A stretch of 64,000 nt of DNA from Brachypterus glaber (GCA_958510825.1 OY294048.1:13099589-13163588); one strand, 5' to 3'. Shown: positions 34,001 through 49,064, numbered from the stretch's first letter. The notes: generated from the sequence alone by a model not told the origin. Numbers and translations: made by a program.

Positions 34001-36678
34001 AAACAGAGAACTTTAAATTATCCGATTGGCCTGAAATTTTTTGTGGTGACTTTAGGGATCTTCCTGCAACCCATTCTAAAATTTCAACCCCATCTGAAAA
34101 TATTTAGGGTTGGTTTACGCCTGCAAAACGATTTTTTTCTGCGGAATGGTAAAAAACGAGTACTTTAAATTATCCGATCGGGCTGAATTTTTTTATGCTA
34201 ACTTCAAGTACCCCCCTGCACCCCATTCTAAAATTATAACCCGATCGGAAAATATTTAGGGTTGGTTTACGCCTCCGAAACGATGTTTTCTGCGGAATGG
34301 TAAAAAACGAGTACTTTAAATTATCCGATCAGACTGAAATTTTGTATGCTGACTCAAGAGACCTTCCTTCACCCCATCCTAAAATTTGAACCCCATCGGA
34401 CAATATTTAAGGCTGGCTTCCCCCTTTGAAACATTTTTTTTCAGCGGAACGGTAAAAAATAGAACTTTCAATTATCCGATTGGGCTGAAAATTTGTGGTG
34501 ACTTTAGGGACCTCCCTGCACCCCATCCTAAAATTTCAACCCCATCGGAAAATATTTAGGGTTGGTTTACACCTGCGAAACGATTTTTTTCTGCGGAATG
34601 GTAAAAAACGAGAACTTTAAATTATCCGATCGGGCTGAAATTTTTTACGGCGACTTTAGGGACCTCCCTGCACCCCATTTTAAAATTTTAACCCCATCGG
34701 AAAATATTTAGGGTTGGTTTACGCCTCCGAAACGATTTTTTCTGCGGAATTGTAAAAAACGAGTACTTTAAATTATCCGATCGGGCTGAAATTTTGTATG
34801 CTGACTTTGCAGACCTTCCTGCACCCCATCCTAAAATTTTAACCCCATCGGACAATATTTAACGGTGGCTTCCCCCTTTGAACCATTTTTTTTTTCAGCG
34901 GAACGGTAAAAAAAGAGAACTTTAAATTATTCGATTGGGCTGAAATTTTTTGTGGTGACTTTAGGGATCTCCCTGCACCCCATTCTAAAATTTCAACCCC
35001 ATATGAAAATATTTAGGGTTGGTTTACGCCTACGAAACGATTTTTTTCTGCGGAATGGTAAAAAAACGAGTACTTTAAATTATCAGATCGGGCTGAAATA
35101 TTGTATGCTGACTTTAGGTACCACCCTGCACCCCATTCTAAAATTATAACCCGATCGGAAAATATTTTAAGTTGATTTACGCCTGTGAAATGATTTTTTC
35201 CTGCGGAAGGGTAAAAAAAGAGTACTTTTAATTATCCGATCAGTCTAAAATTTTGTACGCTGACTTTAGGCACCTTCTTGCACCCGATCCTAAAATTATA
35301 ACCCGATCAGAAAATATTTAGGGTTGGTTTACGCCTGCGAAACGATTTTTATCTGCGGAATGAAACAAAACGAGTACTTTAAATTTTCCAATCGAGCTGA
35401 AATTTTTTATGCTGACCTAAAGGACTTTCCTGCACCCCATCCTAAAATTTCAACCCCATTGGAAAATATTTAGGGTTGGTTTACGCCTCCGAAACTTTTT
35501 TTTCTGTGGAATAGTAAAAAACGAGTACTTGAAATTATCCGATCGGTATAAAATTTTTTATGCTGACTTAAGGGACCTTTCTGCATCCCATCATAAAATT
35601 TAAACCCCATCGAACAATATTCAAGGGTGACTTCCCCCTTTGAAACAATTTTTTTCAGCGGAACGGTAAAAAAAGAGTACTTTAAATTATCGGGCTGAAA
35701 TTTTGTATGCTGACTTAAGGCACCTTCCTGCACCCCATCCCAAAATTATAACCTGATCGAAAAATATTTAGGGTTGGTTTACGCCTGCGAAACGATTTTT
35801 TTCTGCGGAATGGTGAAAAACGATTACTTTAAATTATCCGATAGGGCTGAAATTTTGTATGCTGACTTTATAGACCTCCCTGCACCCCATTCTAAAATTT
35901 CAACTCTATCGGAAAATTTTTAGGGTTGGTTTACGCCTGTGAAATAATTTTTTCCTGCAGAACGGTAAAAAAGAGTACTTTGAATTATCCGATCGGGCTG
36001 AATTTTTTTACAGCGACTTTAGGGACCTCCCTGCACCCCATTTTAAAATTTTAACCCCATCGGAAAATATTTAGGGTTGGTTTACGTCTGCGAAACGATT
36101 TTTTTCTGCGGAATGGTAAAAAACGAGAACTTTAAATTATCCGATCGGGCTGAAATTTTGTATGCTGACTTAAGAGACCTTCCCGCACCCCATCCTAAAA
36201 TTTGAACCCCATCGGACAATATTTAATGGTGGCTTCCCCCTTTGAAACATTTTTCTAAATAAACGTTAACCTTATTTATTCCAAATTATGTTGATATTTT
36301 TTTACACCAGACCAAAACATCACTTTTTTAATAAAAAACAAAATAGTTTCATTACATTTTAAACATTTTAAATATTAAAAATAAAAACTACTTTTATAAC
36401 AATATTATTCATTTATCATTAAAAAACAAGCGTTAAACTTTCATACAAAGACAACTTAAATAATTATTATATCGAATTTATAAGTAGGAAATATTGGCAA
36501 CATCGCAGGGCTTCAAATAACTGTGAAAAATCAAAAAAATATGCATTTGGGCTTGCTATGACCGGAAAATATAATAGGGACTCGTATTAGCGTTACACAT
36601 ATATCTTTTTTCCTTGCCCCTAAACCCGGGCTTCGAATCACCTATGCTATGTATCGGGCCTCCTATTGATAGTTCTAC

Positions 36679-36729
<51 letters not shown>

Positions 36730-37868
36730 CAGTGCGGTCCAAAAGTCACCCCCCCTTTTAACTTTTGATCGACTTCAAATTTAGAACTCTTAAATGAGAC
36801 AACTTAAACTATCTTTTAGCATATATTTGATATTTTCAGCTCTTAAAATGTGGGCAGGGGGGCATGGGGGGACATTTTTTTAAATGTTTTAAATTAAAAT
36901 GATGTATCACACGACCCCCATTTCCATTTAAAAAAATGTGCCCCCATGCCCCCCTGCCCACATTTTAAGAGCTGAAAGTATTAAATTTATGCTAAAAGAT
37001 AGTTTAAGTTGTCTTATTTAAAAGTTCCAAATTTGAAGTCGATATCTTAACTGGTTCAAAAGTTATCAATCAATCAATCTTTATTGATGCCTAACAAATT
37101 ACACAATAATTTATGGCATAAGTCATAATGCTGTAAAACTTATATATCTTATAAAACTTATAGAACTTATATATAATAAATAAATAAATAACAAGCCTTT
37201 CGAGGAAAGCAGACATAGTATATTAATAATTAATTACTGGGATTCATGATTTTAAAGTCTGAAACAGTAAGGTTTAGTTTTAAAAAATCATTTACAGAAT
37301 AGAATGCTCTGGAAATTAAAAGATCTTTAATACATTCTTTGAATTTTTTCTCTGGAAGACTGCGAACTCTTATGGGGAGTTTATTAAAAAATTTAAATGA
37401 AAGAAAGTTAGGACCATTTTGCGATTTTGAAAGTCGATAGAACTGAGGACGAATATCATTTTTTATGCGGGTATCATGAACATGTATGTCCTTGCCCTTG
37501 GAGGTTTCAGAGTCATTTCGGGTGCGGTAGGCAAAGATTAAACAGTTGTATATATAAAGAGAAGGAAAAGTTAGAATTTTTAATTTAATAAAATTTTCTT
37601 TGCAATCATCCCTAAAACCTAAATCCGAAATCACTCTGATGGCCCTCCTTTGCATGCTAAAAACCTCGTCACTAAACGCACAATTTTCCCATGCTATAAT
37701 ACCATAGCTCATAATGGAGTGAAAGAGGCCAAAATATGCAGTACGTAAGACTTGGGTAGTTACGGTGTCTTTTAAGTTTCTAAGACAGAAAGCTTGTTTG
37801 GCTAATTTGGTTGTTAATTGATCTACATGAGATTTCCATGTGAGTAGGGGAGGTGACTTTTGGACCGC

Positions 37869-37924
<56 letters not shown>

Positions 37925-40900
37925 TTTTTCGAAGAAAGAAAAAACCGACATTCGATTTTTATCTTTTAAGAATACGAAAGTTTTTAATTTTTATTTATCG
38001 ATAACTTTTTTCCCACCTTACTCGTTTAAATGAAATCATTACAAAAATCAAGATAAAAAGAAATAAAAATGTAAATATTTAAAACCTAGAGTCGACGCGG
38101 CGCCTATGCGAGTACTGGAAATTCGCCGAGTACTGTTAATTAATTATACTCACCGACTCTGAGGCTAAACGGCTGCAGGGACACTCTATTTATTTTGTTG
38201 ACTTCTCTCAACATATTGCAGGCAAAATTCAGTAATGTGATAATGGGAACTTGAGTAACGTGTTTTTCCATTTCGTATTTTTGTCCGTCTGGTTTCAAAC
38301 CACAAGCCACCATGTACGTCCATTTTGCTATCTTGATTTTTTCTATACTGCGAAATTCTTGCCGTTTCAACAACTAAAAAAAAAACAGTTAAAACAGTTT
38401 TCTTTTCCATAAAATTATACAATAGTTTAAAAAATAAAGTTTTTTTTTTCAAAAAAAAAATTATAATTTTTTTTAACAGACCTACAGATTTTTTTTTGCC
38501 GGAATTATTTGCATATCAATAGTCGAAAAACGTAAAAAAAGAAAAGTGACTAACTAGTTAAAAAAAAAGTCTAAGATACTGTAGAATAGATTTAAAATAA
38601 ATACTTTTATATAATATATAATACAATATATAATACAATATATATTATACATACACGGTGTATTTGAAATAGTGTCCGAAATTTTAAGGGGTGATTCTAC
38701 ATCAGAAAATATGACAAAAACATCCTATAAATATACGTCTAAAAATTCTTCATAAGGGAACTACGCCACAATGAAGGTGGCTAAAAAATTCGGTTTTTAT
38801 GTAATAACTTAGGAACCCTTTGAGATATAGCAACGAGGTTTTGCACGTAAACTAATCTTAATAAGGGCCTTTGTATGTTATTTTCATGTACTTATTTTAA
38901 CCAGGAGTGTGCGAAACGGGGGGGGGGCATCAGTTTTTTGTCCCAAATTTTTTTCTGTGTAAATTTTTTGTAATTTAATTTTTGGTATATGATACCTCAG
39001 GTCATAATACATAAAAAGGTACTCTTGTTGTAATACTATAGGACTTTTCGTTTTCGATAAAAATAAATTTGAAGGTAAAATTTCACGGTACGAGGACGAA
39101 AAATTAAATACTAAAATGTTGAAAACCGAAATTTTAATTATGCAGGGCAAATGTACATCAAAAACTTAGAAAGAAACCTCATATACAGGTACTGCCAAAA
39201 ATCAATCCTAAGGGAGCTATAGTCTCGTAAAAAGGGAGCTTTAGTCTCGTAAAAATACACAATTTTTAAAGGGCCAGCTTTAGCTTTAAAAGTGATTTTT
39301 TGACATACATGTAAAGTTACTTTTTTTCTTAGTTTTTGATATAGAATAACCCTGCATCATTAAAATTTTGGTTTTCAACGTTTTAATATTTAATTTTTCG
39401 TCCACGAACCGTGAAATTTCACCTTCAAATTATTTTTCCTCAAAAACGGTTAGTCCTACAGTGTTGAAACAAGAGTACCTTTCTTATGTTTTTTGACCTG
39501 AGAAATCATATACCAAACATAAAATTACAAAAAAGTTACACAGAAAAATGTTTGGGACAAAAAACTGATAAGGCCCCCCCGTTTCGCACACCCCTGGTTA
39601 AAATAAGTTCATGAAAATAACATACGAAGATGGGCCTTATTAAGATTAGTTCACGTGCAAAACCTCGTTGGTATATCTTAAAGGGTTTTCGAGTTATTAA
39701 ATAAAAACCGAATTTCCGTCTAGAAAAGGTACCCGTTTCACATTTTTCAATGTGTGTACCTCGTATTTCTGCGGCATTCCTTTGACTAACACAGATCCGT
39801 GTGCCACGCTTTAATAACGTAAAAAACACATTTTTTTACCCTTATAGTCTCAGTAATTATTATTTTATTGATTAAAAATAAAAGTAAAAAGTGAGAAAAA
39901 GTTTCTATAAACTTTTCTGCTAATTCGTCTTCTAGGAGAGCTAGGTAGGGACACCAGGCGCCTTGCTAACTTAAGACCTATATCTAGTGTCCCTAGAGCT
40001 AGGGCCTTTTATTAAAGGGGCATTCCAAGCATAATTCACACTTCATAATTTGGGAGAAAAGTTCCAGTGCACAAACAGACAATACTCTGATATAAAATAT
40101 ATATGTGTTATCTCATACCATGTCAAAGGCCGTAATATATTCATTCATAATACTCAGGAAGAATTTTTCGTCCAAGTCTGGCGCCACTTCGTCTGTTACG
40201 ATGGAGGCAAACATTACTGCCACGTTTTCGTGGTGTTCGTGATACAAATCTTGACCTCTTGGGTTAATATCCAGGTAGATCTTAGCTAGAATAAAAAAGA
40301 AATGCTGTTGCTAGCATAAAACAATTTTTCCTAAAAAACAATGAATGCCAAAAACATTTACAATTTTTTTTTCAAAGAGCACCTTGCTTATAATACGGTA
40401 GTTCCGAATTTTCAAAAAATTTCAAAAATCGTCCTAGACAAAAAATTCTTGGATATAAATTTGTTTCATGAAAAAATAAGCAACTTATTTTTTGAAATGT
40501 CCGTCCGTCCGTCTGATGTCACGATTTTTGTAAACACGATAACTCAAGAACGAATAATGCGATCGACTTGAAATTTTCAGGAAAAATCAAGTTCTACGAG
40601 GAGAGATCCCTATTGTTTTTGAAAGTAATCCCCCCAAAAACAAAAAAGTCTAAACTTTTAAAAAAATCGAAAAAGGCTGAAGAAAATTCCGATTCAAGAA
40701 AAATTACTTTTATTGTAAGGATCAATTCTACCAATTTTGAAAGTAATCCCCCAAAAACAAATAAGTTATGAGGGGTTAAACTCTTTAAAAAAAAATTAAA
40801 AAAACATGTTCAATTTTTTAAATTTTTTTTTAATTTTCTGCAAAACGAAAATTTAAAAAAATTGAAAAATGTTAAAATTAGTATAAAAAACTGAATTTTT

Positions 40901-43900
40901 TATTAAAAAAAAAATCAAAAAAAAATGTTTAAAAAAAAATAAAAAACATGTAGTTAAATGGAAAATTTCATAAGCTTTAAAATGATGTATCACACGACCC
41001 CTCTTTCCATTTAAAAAAATGTCCCCCCATTTTAAGAGCTAAAAGTATCAAATATATGCTAAAAGATGGTTTAAGCTCTCTTATTTAAGGGTTCTAAATT
41101 TGAAGTCGATATCTCAACTCGTTCAAAAGTTAAGAGGGGGGGGGTGACTTTTGAACCGCTTTGTACATTTTAATCTGGTATAGGGACCTGTACCTTGAAA
41201 AACAAGCTGGAGCGGAAGGGGTTAAATGTCAAGAGTTTTAAAAATGTCAATCTTAAATATTCTTTAAATAAAGAAACCTTTACATTTAAAAAGGAGACAT
41301 TTTTAATAAACTCCGCGCATTATCTATCTGAGTTGATGGTCATTTGTTTCCTGTTATTTGGTTGGCAGAATATATTTAGTTCCTTATGTAAGGTTTTCAT
41401 CTTGTTTAAAATTTATTGTCAATCAAGACATTATTTTGACATTTATAAAAAAATCCAAATAATTTGCTTTAGCAAGAAAAAATAACAAGAAAAGTGCATA
41501 AAAAGAAAACTAAAGCATCAATCTATAAACATTTTGTTTAAATGAAGTAATATAATGCAGTGCTCTATAAATTTTTGAAGTAAACACTATAACAGAGAAT
41601 TTTTTGGTTAAAATAATACTGGTCCGTAATTTTATTCAGGTAATGTTAAATTTAAGTTTATAATAGCACTTTATGAATAAAAACTTACTTTTATTATAGT
41701 TTTGAACAAAGTTTTACTTTTTAAACAGATTTTGTTATTATTTGTAAGACGTAAAATGACAGTCAATTAACCTAAATGTTAAAAATTATCAAAAGCACAA
41801 TGGGCTACAAAAATATTACTAAAAGTCATTTTTGAACCACTAATCATAGCTTCCTTGATCCAATTTGTTACTCAGATAGATAATGCGCCGAATATATGCG
41901 TCAAAGGACCATCAGCATGGACAAAAAGGCAAAAACTTTATTCAGATTAAAATATAATAAAATACACTATTTCCATCTAGGGGCTAGTTTAGGTACTTGA
42001 CATCACTTACTTGCGTACTTTTTTACCGATATACGAGGGTTGGTAAAAATATTAAATGTATCATTGTTTAAATATGGATTTAAGTTGCAAAAATATTAAA
42101 GTTGGTTTGGTAGGATAGTAAATTAAAAATCGCACAGTAAATATTTTTACAACAGGTTTGAATAGTATATGTTTGTGTATAGAATATAGTTATGTTTTAT
42201 AAAATAAACTACGCAGTATATTCGCACATCCAATATTCGAATCTGTTTTGAAAATATGCACTGTGCGATTTTTAATTCACTATCTTGCTTGACAATACAG
42301 ACCATATAAGGAAAAATAAATGAATTTTCCAAGTTTTGCATGTTGACATTAACTTTAGTTATTAAATTATAGTATATTCAACTTCAATATGAAGTAGAAG
42401 TAAATAAAACAATCGCGCACGCGGCAGCTGGCACTTGGTTTTATTGGTAAGAACACTCAAATGTTGCGAGAGTAGGGATGTAGAAAATTAAACAGGTCAG
42501 TACGTGAGTACTTGCGAAGAAGCATGCAATGCATTGCAATGAACCATTATATAGAAATATTTTATTTTGAGTCCTAGCCTGTCACTAAATCCGTTGTTGT
42601 CACGTGCGTTTGTTTACACTCACTGCATTTTAAAGTTGAATATACTATAGATTTATATATTTTTTTATTTCTTACTGGGCTTTATAGGAGAAATGCTCTG
42701 CCCTTATTTATTTATTATTTAATAATAATAATAATAATAATAATACATTCAGACAAGTATAATTGCAGCTTAAAAACAAAAGCTAGTGGCAAACTTGTAG
42801 CTTGTTGGTTTGGTATACAGAGCGGTCCAAAAGTCACTTTTGAACCAGTTGAGATATCGACTTCAAATTTGGAACTTTTAAATAAGACAACTTAAACTAT
42901 TTTTTAGCATATATTTAATACTTTCAGCTCTTAAAATGTGGGCAGGGGGACATGGGGGCACATTTTTTTAAATGGAAAGGGGGGTCGTGTAATACATCAT
43001 TTTAAAGCTTATAAAAATCTCCATTTAACTCCATATTTTTAAATTAAAAAAAAAAAATTGGGTTTAAAATGGGGTTGAAAATGGGTATTAATGTCAATAT
43101 TCCTCTAAAAAAAACAAATAATTTTTTAAAAATGCCTTATTTTATCATAAAAAATGTTAATTATACTTTTAAACTAATTTTAGTTGACATAAATAAAAAT
43201 TTATAAAAAAAAACTTAAAAAATCGAATGTTTTAGCACAAAAAATTGAAAAATCAAAACCTTAAAAAACATTTTTAAAAAATTTAAAAATGTTAGTTTAA
43301 ATAGAGAATTTTATAAACTTTAAAAAAATGTCCCCCCATGCCCCCCTGCCCACATTTTAAGAGCTGAAAATATCAAATATATGCTAAAAGATAGTTTAAG
43401 TTGTCTTATTTAAGAGTTCTAAATTTGAAGTCGATATCTCAACTCGTTCAAAAGTTAAAAGGGGGGGTGACTTTTGGACCGCACTGTATATTCACTGGTT
43501 GAAATTAATTTTGATAGCTTTACCTATAACGCGAAAAATCGTGTGATTTGTCTTAGTTGAATCACGTTGTATTTTATGAATGGGAAAGCAAAAATACTTC
43601 CATACCTACCTACATGCCTTGGTAATATATTAAGTAGCATGTCACAATTTACTCTTTGCAATTCATTCGCTTTTTCTTGCTTGTTTTGTACGTTTTCGCT
43701 CCACAAGTAGTCCAGTCGGTTCATGTAATCTGTCTGTCTGTCTATCAGATGCAGACTAAATGTTAAATATACTATATTCAAGACGTGCGCGATTTCAGGT
43801 TTTATGTTGTAGTTAAATGTTCCACTTGCCTACAAAAATTATTTTCTCTTAGGATATAATTATACACTACTCTGGTGGACAATAACGTTAGATCTATAGA

Positions 43901-46900
43901 ACGACTTGACCTAATGTTAGATTAATGTGGTTTGAATGTTAGTGTCTAACGTTGGAATAACGTTTATCTAACGTTAGAAGTTTTATCAAACGTTAGATAA
44001 ACATTATTCTAACGTTAGGCAACTAACGTTAGGAAATCTAACGTTAGAATTCGGAACATTAATACATTAAATACGCGTTAGAAAAAACGTTTAACTAACG
44101 TTAAATTTCTGCTAGGGTAGTTATTCATTTGCTGAGGGCTCGCAATAATTAGGATTTAAAAAACTAATTTTTATAGTAAATACATACTTTAAACTATATT
44201 TTAATAACTAAAATAATACTTTGTTTTTAGAAAAAAGGAATATTAAAAAAAAGCTTAATTTTCAAAAATTATTTGTGACTCGCATGACAGACCGGAAAGT
44301 GAAATATAGTTTTAAGTGTCTATTTTAATAGTTATTTATGGTACTAGTGGGTAAAGTAAGATATTGCCCATGAGAAAATTAACCTGCTTGGCTGACGCCT
44401 CGCTAGGTCCTCCAAACGAGGCGTCAGCCAAGCAGGTTAATTTTCGAGAGGGCAATATCGGTTTACCCATGAGTGCCATACAAGGTTTAATCCAATAAAT
44501 AGCTTAGAAATTCATATTTTTATTAAAAAATTTAATGACATTTACAAGAAAATAATTTGACAAGTGACAGTTGAGTAAATAAATAAATAATTATCCACTC
44601 AATAAAGTAAAAGCCACGCGGGGGTTATTATTGAGTTTATCTATTAAAAATAAAGCTGGTAATTGTCTCATTATCTGTATGTATTGGATAAAAATAGTTT
44701 TTTTTAAGGAAAAATCAATCCAGTATGCCAGAATCTAGTAACTCTGTCATTGTTAATTATTTAAATAATAATAATAATAATAATAATAATCCTTTATTCC
44801 AGCCCAGAGGGCCATATACACAAAATGCAAAAAAAAAAAAATACAAAACATACAAAATATCTACAAGAAAATTAATAATTAGCCAATATACAAAAGTTCA
44901 AAAGAGCTACCGTCCCCCCATTAAAACTCTACTCCAGGTATGCCATAGATTGGAACGCCATAGAATGTCACTCCTTAGCAGAGCCACAATAAAGAGGTTG
45001 GAAGATTTATACAGCCGATCGCGGAACCCAAAAGCCCGAAATCTACGAATAGCTAGGAAGCCATTAAAACGAGCCGTAGCAAACATTTCACTAGCACTAG
45101 AAAATCTCGGTATGTTATTTAAGAGTCTAAACGCATTATTATAGCACACGCGCAGTTTATTCCACCATCCCAGTGTATAATTACACCAAAGTTCGGACAT
45201 GTAGATCCCTGAGCAATATGTTTGAAATAACAGTTTTTTAATGTCAGAGTTACACTTGGAGAAACGACGGGTTAACATATTAGCACGGACGCAGAGGGCT
45301 TTGTACTGTCTCTGAATGTCGAGATTATCGGAGAGATCACAGGTTAGAATATGCCCTAAGTATTTGAATTGCGACACTATACTTATAAGACTACCGTTAA
45401 GTTTGATCGGGGGCACCACTAAGTCTTTATAATTAGAAGGTCTGAACACCATGGCACAGGTTTTGTTGACATTATATACAAGGTGGTGCTCTACAGCGAA
45501 ATCTTCACATATCCTAATGAGTTTATACAGTCCCTCAAGGGAAGGGCACAGCAGAACCATATCATCCGCATAGCTAAGGCAGTTAATTAGCACTCCATTG
45601 ATATAGCACCCAACACCGGAGAGTTTTAGACGAAGGTGAAGACTGTCGATGTAGGCATTAAATACATCAGGTGAAAGAAGGCTACCCTGACGCACACCAT
45701 TTCTGATATAGAACGGTGGAGATAAACTGGAACCCCATCTGGCAACTCCGACTACGTTATTGTTCCAATGCGACAAAAGCCGCAACCAGAGAGATGGCGC
45801 TCCTCGCTCCTTAAGAATCTTCATGAGGGTTGGATGATGTACTCGGTCGAAAGCCTTACTGAGGTCAAGGAATAGAGCATATACAGGAGTTTTCAGGTTG
45901 ACATAGTATCTAATAGTTTCCTTGAGTACAAAAACAGCTTCGGAGGTTCCTAAACGCTTCTTAAAACCAAACTGGTTAGGTTCCGTGGAGAGAAAGGGGC
46001 TGAGCACATTAAGCATTATGATTTCAAGAACTTTAGACATAGCCGTAGAAAGAGCAATAGGCCTATAGTTGGACGATGCAGACACGTCTCCAGTCTTATT
46101 CTTAAGAACAGGTACAAATATGGTTTTAGTTAGGTCGTTCGATATAAAACCATGACGTAACATTGTTGTAAAACAAATGCTAAGAAGAACGGAGACTCTT
46201 TTACCAGAATATATCAGGTGTTCAGGGCAAATTCCATCCCAGCCAGCAGATTTGCTACGCTTAAGGGATTTGATTAAAAATTAAGCTATTCTCTAGTAAC
46301 CGTGGAAACAGAAACTTACCATATAGAATCCTTTACTAAACGAAGTTACGCAATAAGCGTACAAAACTGTAAGAACTACTGCATAAATAAATTTTATCCA
46401 TATTGTGATCCTTAGAAATATGAATGTCATTATAATAGCCAAAGCACAAGTTTCAGTCATATGCTAAAAAATAAATATGCTTATAGATATTCTTTATTAT
46501 CAGAGACCGGGTTTGGTATTCATTTACCGGGGGCTCGCAAAATTTACAATTTTTAATATTACTACATAATAAATATCTTATATCACATATTGCGTCTCAC
46601 CAACAATGAGACTTTCTTGGTCCGTAAGTCATGTTGGCCGGTTAGGGGTCTTCCATAAAATACGTCACACCTTTAGGGAGGGGGGGGGAAGGTGGTCAGG
46701 CATTTGTGACGAAGTGTGACATAGGGGGGGTTTCGATGTTATGAAAATTTTACGACAGTTGAAAGTTTCGAAAAAAAAAACACTAATAATCATTTTTGAC
46801 AAATTGTCAAATCACCTAAAAAAGTGTGACGTATTTTATAGACGACCCTTTAGTTAATTCGCTAGTTAGCCAGCCAATTTGACGCACATCGTCCGATTAG

Positions 46901-49020
46901 TATGGACTTTCTGTGCCATTGGGAATACACCAAATTATTATAAGTATTTCATTAATTTAATTTAAATTTAGTTTTATATGTGGCAATAAGTTTTATATCT
47001 GGGGCAATTGCCGACAAAGTAACTTACCCAAGGTATCACACACTGAGGATTATGAGAATTATCAGTGATAACAAGCCTCAAAAAATTGGTTTTAATTGTT
47101 TTGGAAACTTTTTCTATTGTTTCTTCGCATTCAATCTAAAAGAAACATTCCGAAATTACTTATATATTTTTTCTATTTTGCAACTCTTATAAGCTCATAA
47201 TCACACGCATTTCGCGTGTTCTTATAGGCCCATAAGAGATCTCTACTTTTTTTTCTGTTGGGTTGGCAACAGACAAAAGCCTATCGCTTGACGTGTTCCG
47301 TGCAAATGTCAACGTCGCTTTAAAGTTTAATTTTCTACAAAATTTTGTGTTTACCGTGTTAAAATTGTGGTTTGGTTAATTCCAGTCTAAAAGAGAAGAG
47401 ATAACTATAAAATATATCAAAATATAATTTGTTCTTAGAATTTTAAACATGGTGTAAACTGTATTGCCAATCCAAAACAAAAATCCCTAAATCAGTCATC
47501 AATTTAAATGTAAAAAGTTTTTTTTTTATTTTAGAGCAAAATAGATACAGTTGTATAAAGCACTCGTTTCATAATACGTTTTTAGCGCACAAGTACAAGT
47601 TTAGAAAACGAGCCGCTTGCGGCGAGTATATTATCATATGAAACTAGTACTTTAATATAGTATTAATACACTGAAGTCCAAAAAAGCGCACTTAAATTTT
47701 TTACCAAGTTTGATTTCCAATGACTTCCGAACTGGTTGCTGTATTTCAGCGAAGTTTTTTTTATTTTGAAGAGTTTTGCTTTGAGATATCGTCGCATATA
47801 ATTTTTTTTTATTAATTTTAGTTTTATAGTCACAATTAGAAATAGCGTTTTTTTTGCACTATTTTTAAAGCGTCCTTTAAACTTTTCTTCAACGCTCGAA
47901 TTAAACTCAGTTTGCCAGTACCGAGTTATACAGAATTTACTTTAACTGGTAGTTTTTAATTTATGTCTCTATTTTGCCTAGTTCAGATAATATATATTTT
48001 TAAGCAAAAAAATACCATTGAGGTTTTTAATAACTTAACCCCGAAAATTTTAAAATATATCGCGCTTAGGTATCGTTTTAGATCAAAACTGATGGAGGTC
48101 ACGTGATCTTTATTGCTTATAAAAAACTTCGGCTCGATAGATTTTGAAGCATTTAAGCTGGTCAATTTTAGTATAAATATTCAGATCTGTAGAACATGAA
48201 AGAAAATTTGAGTTTTTCTGTTGTCGATGTAATACCTCTAAAACTGGACTTTGGAATATTTTCTTTTGCTTAAATTTTTCTTCTGAACTAAGAAAGATAG
48301 AGACATAAAGTTAAGTAAATTATGTTTGAAACTTTGAAGATAATATTGAGTTGAATTTCACTGCTTAAATGCCACAGGGTGATTTAAAAGTATAAAGTTG
48401 ATATACATCGTAATCTCAAGAAATAATTTTACAAAAAAATACCTTGAAAATAAATAAACTTTCGGAAGTTTTGGACATCAAACTAGATGAAACGTTGCAA
48501 GCACCCTGTCAAAACATCGGCACTATTGTACACTAGAGCCATCTAGTTTGTAAATTTCAAACTAGGTGTTTTGTTTGATTTTAAATTCTGTATCTTTAAA
48601 ACATTATATTCTAGCAAAAAACTGTATATAACATTTTTTATAGGGCTTAAAAAGAGCTTTTATTTAAAATATAATTTTTTGAAATCGGGTTATAAATATG
48701 TGAGATATGCTAAAAAAAACTTTTACTGATTTAAACGTCAATATCTCGAAAACAATACTTTAGGAAAACGTTGTTTATAACATTTCTTGACCAATTTAAA
48801 ATTATCTTTTATATAAGTGCTAAATTAAGCAAATACAATAATAATTGCCATAATTATAAACAAAAAACGCTAAAAATAGTAGTTTTACCCTATTTTTACC
48901 CCCTTATCCCCAATCGTTTATCCCCAAAATCTAATCAGCTCTTCGGAATACGATAAGAAACAATATGAAAAAACGCAAGTCGATATCTCATGTAGAAATG
49001 GAGTTAGAGAGTTTACACCC

Positions 49021-49064
<44 letters not shown>

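Noticed and set aside
44725..45144. Plus-strand frame of 139 residues
   Set aside because: Antisense to the LINE reverse transcriptase and its ATT tail; poly-Asn comes from the AAT repeat.
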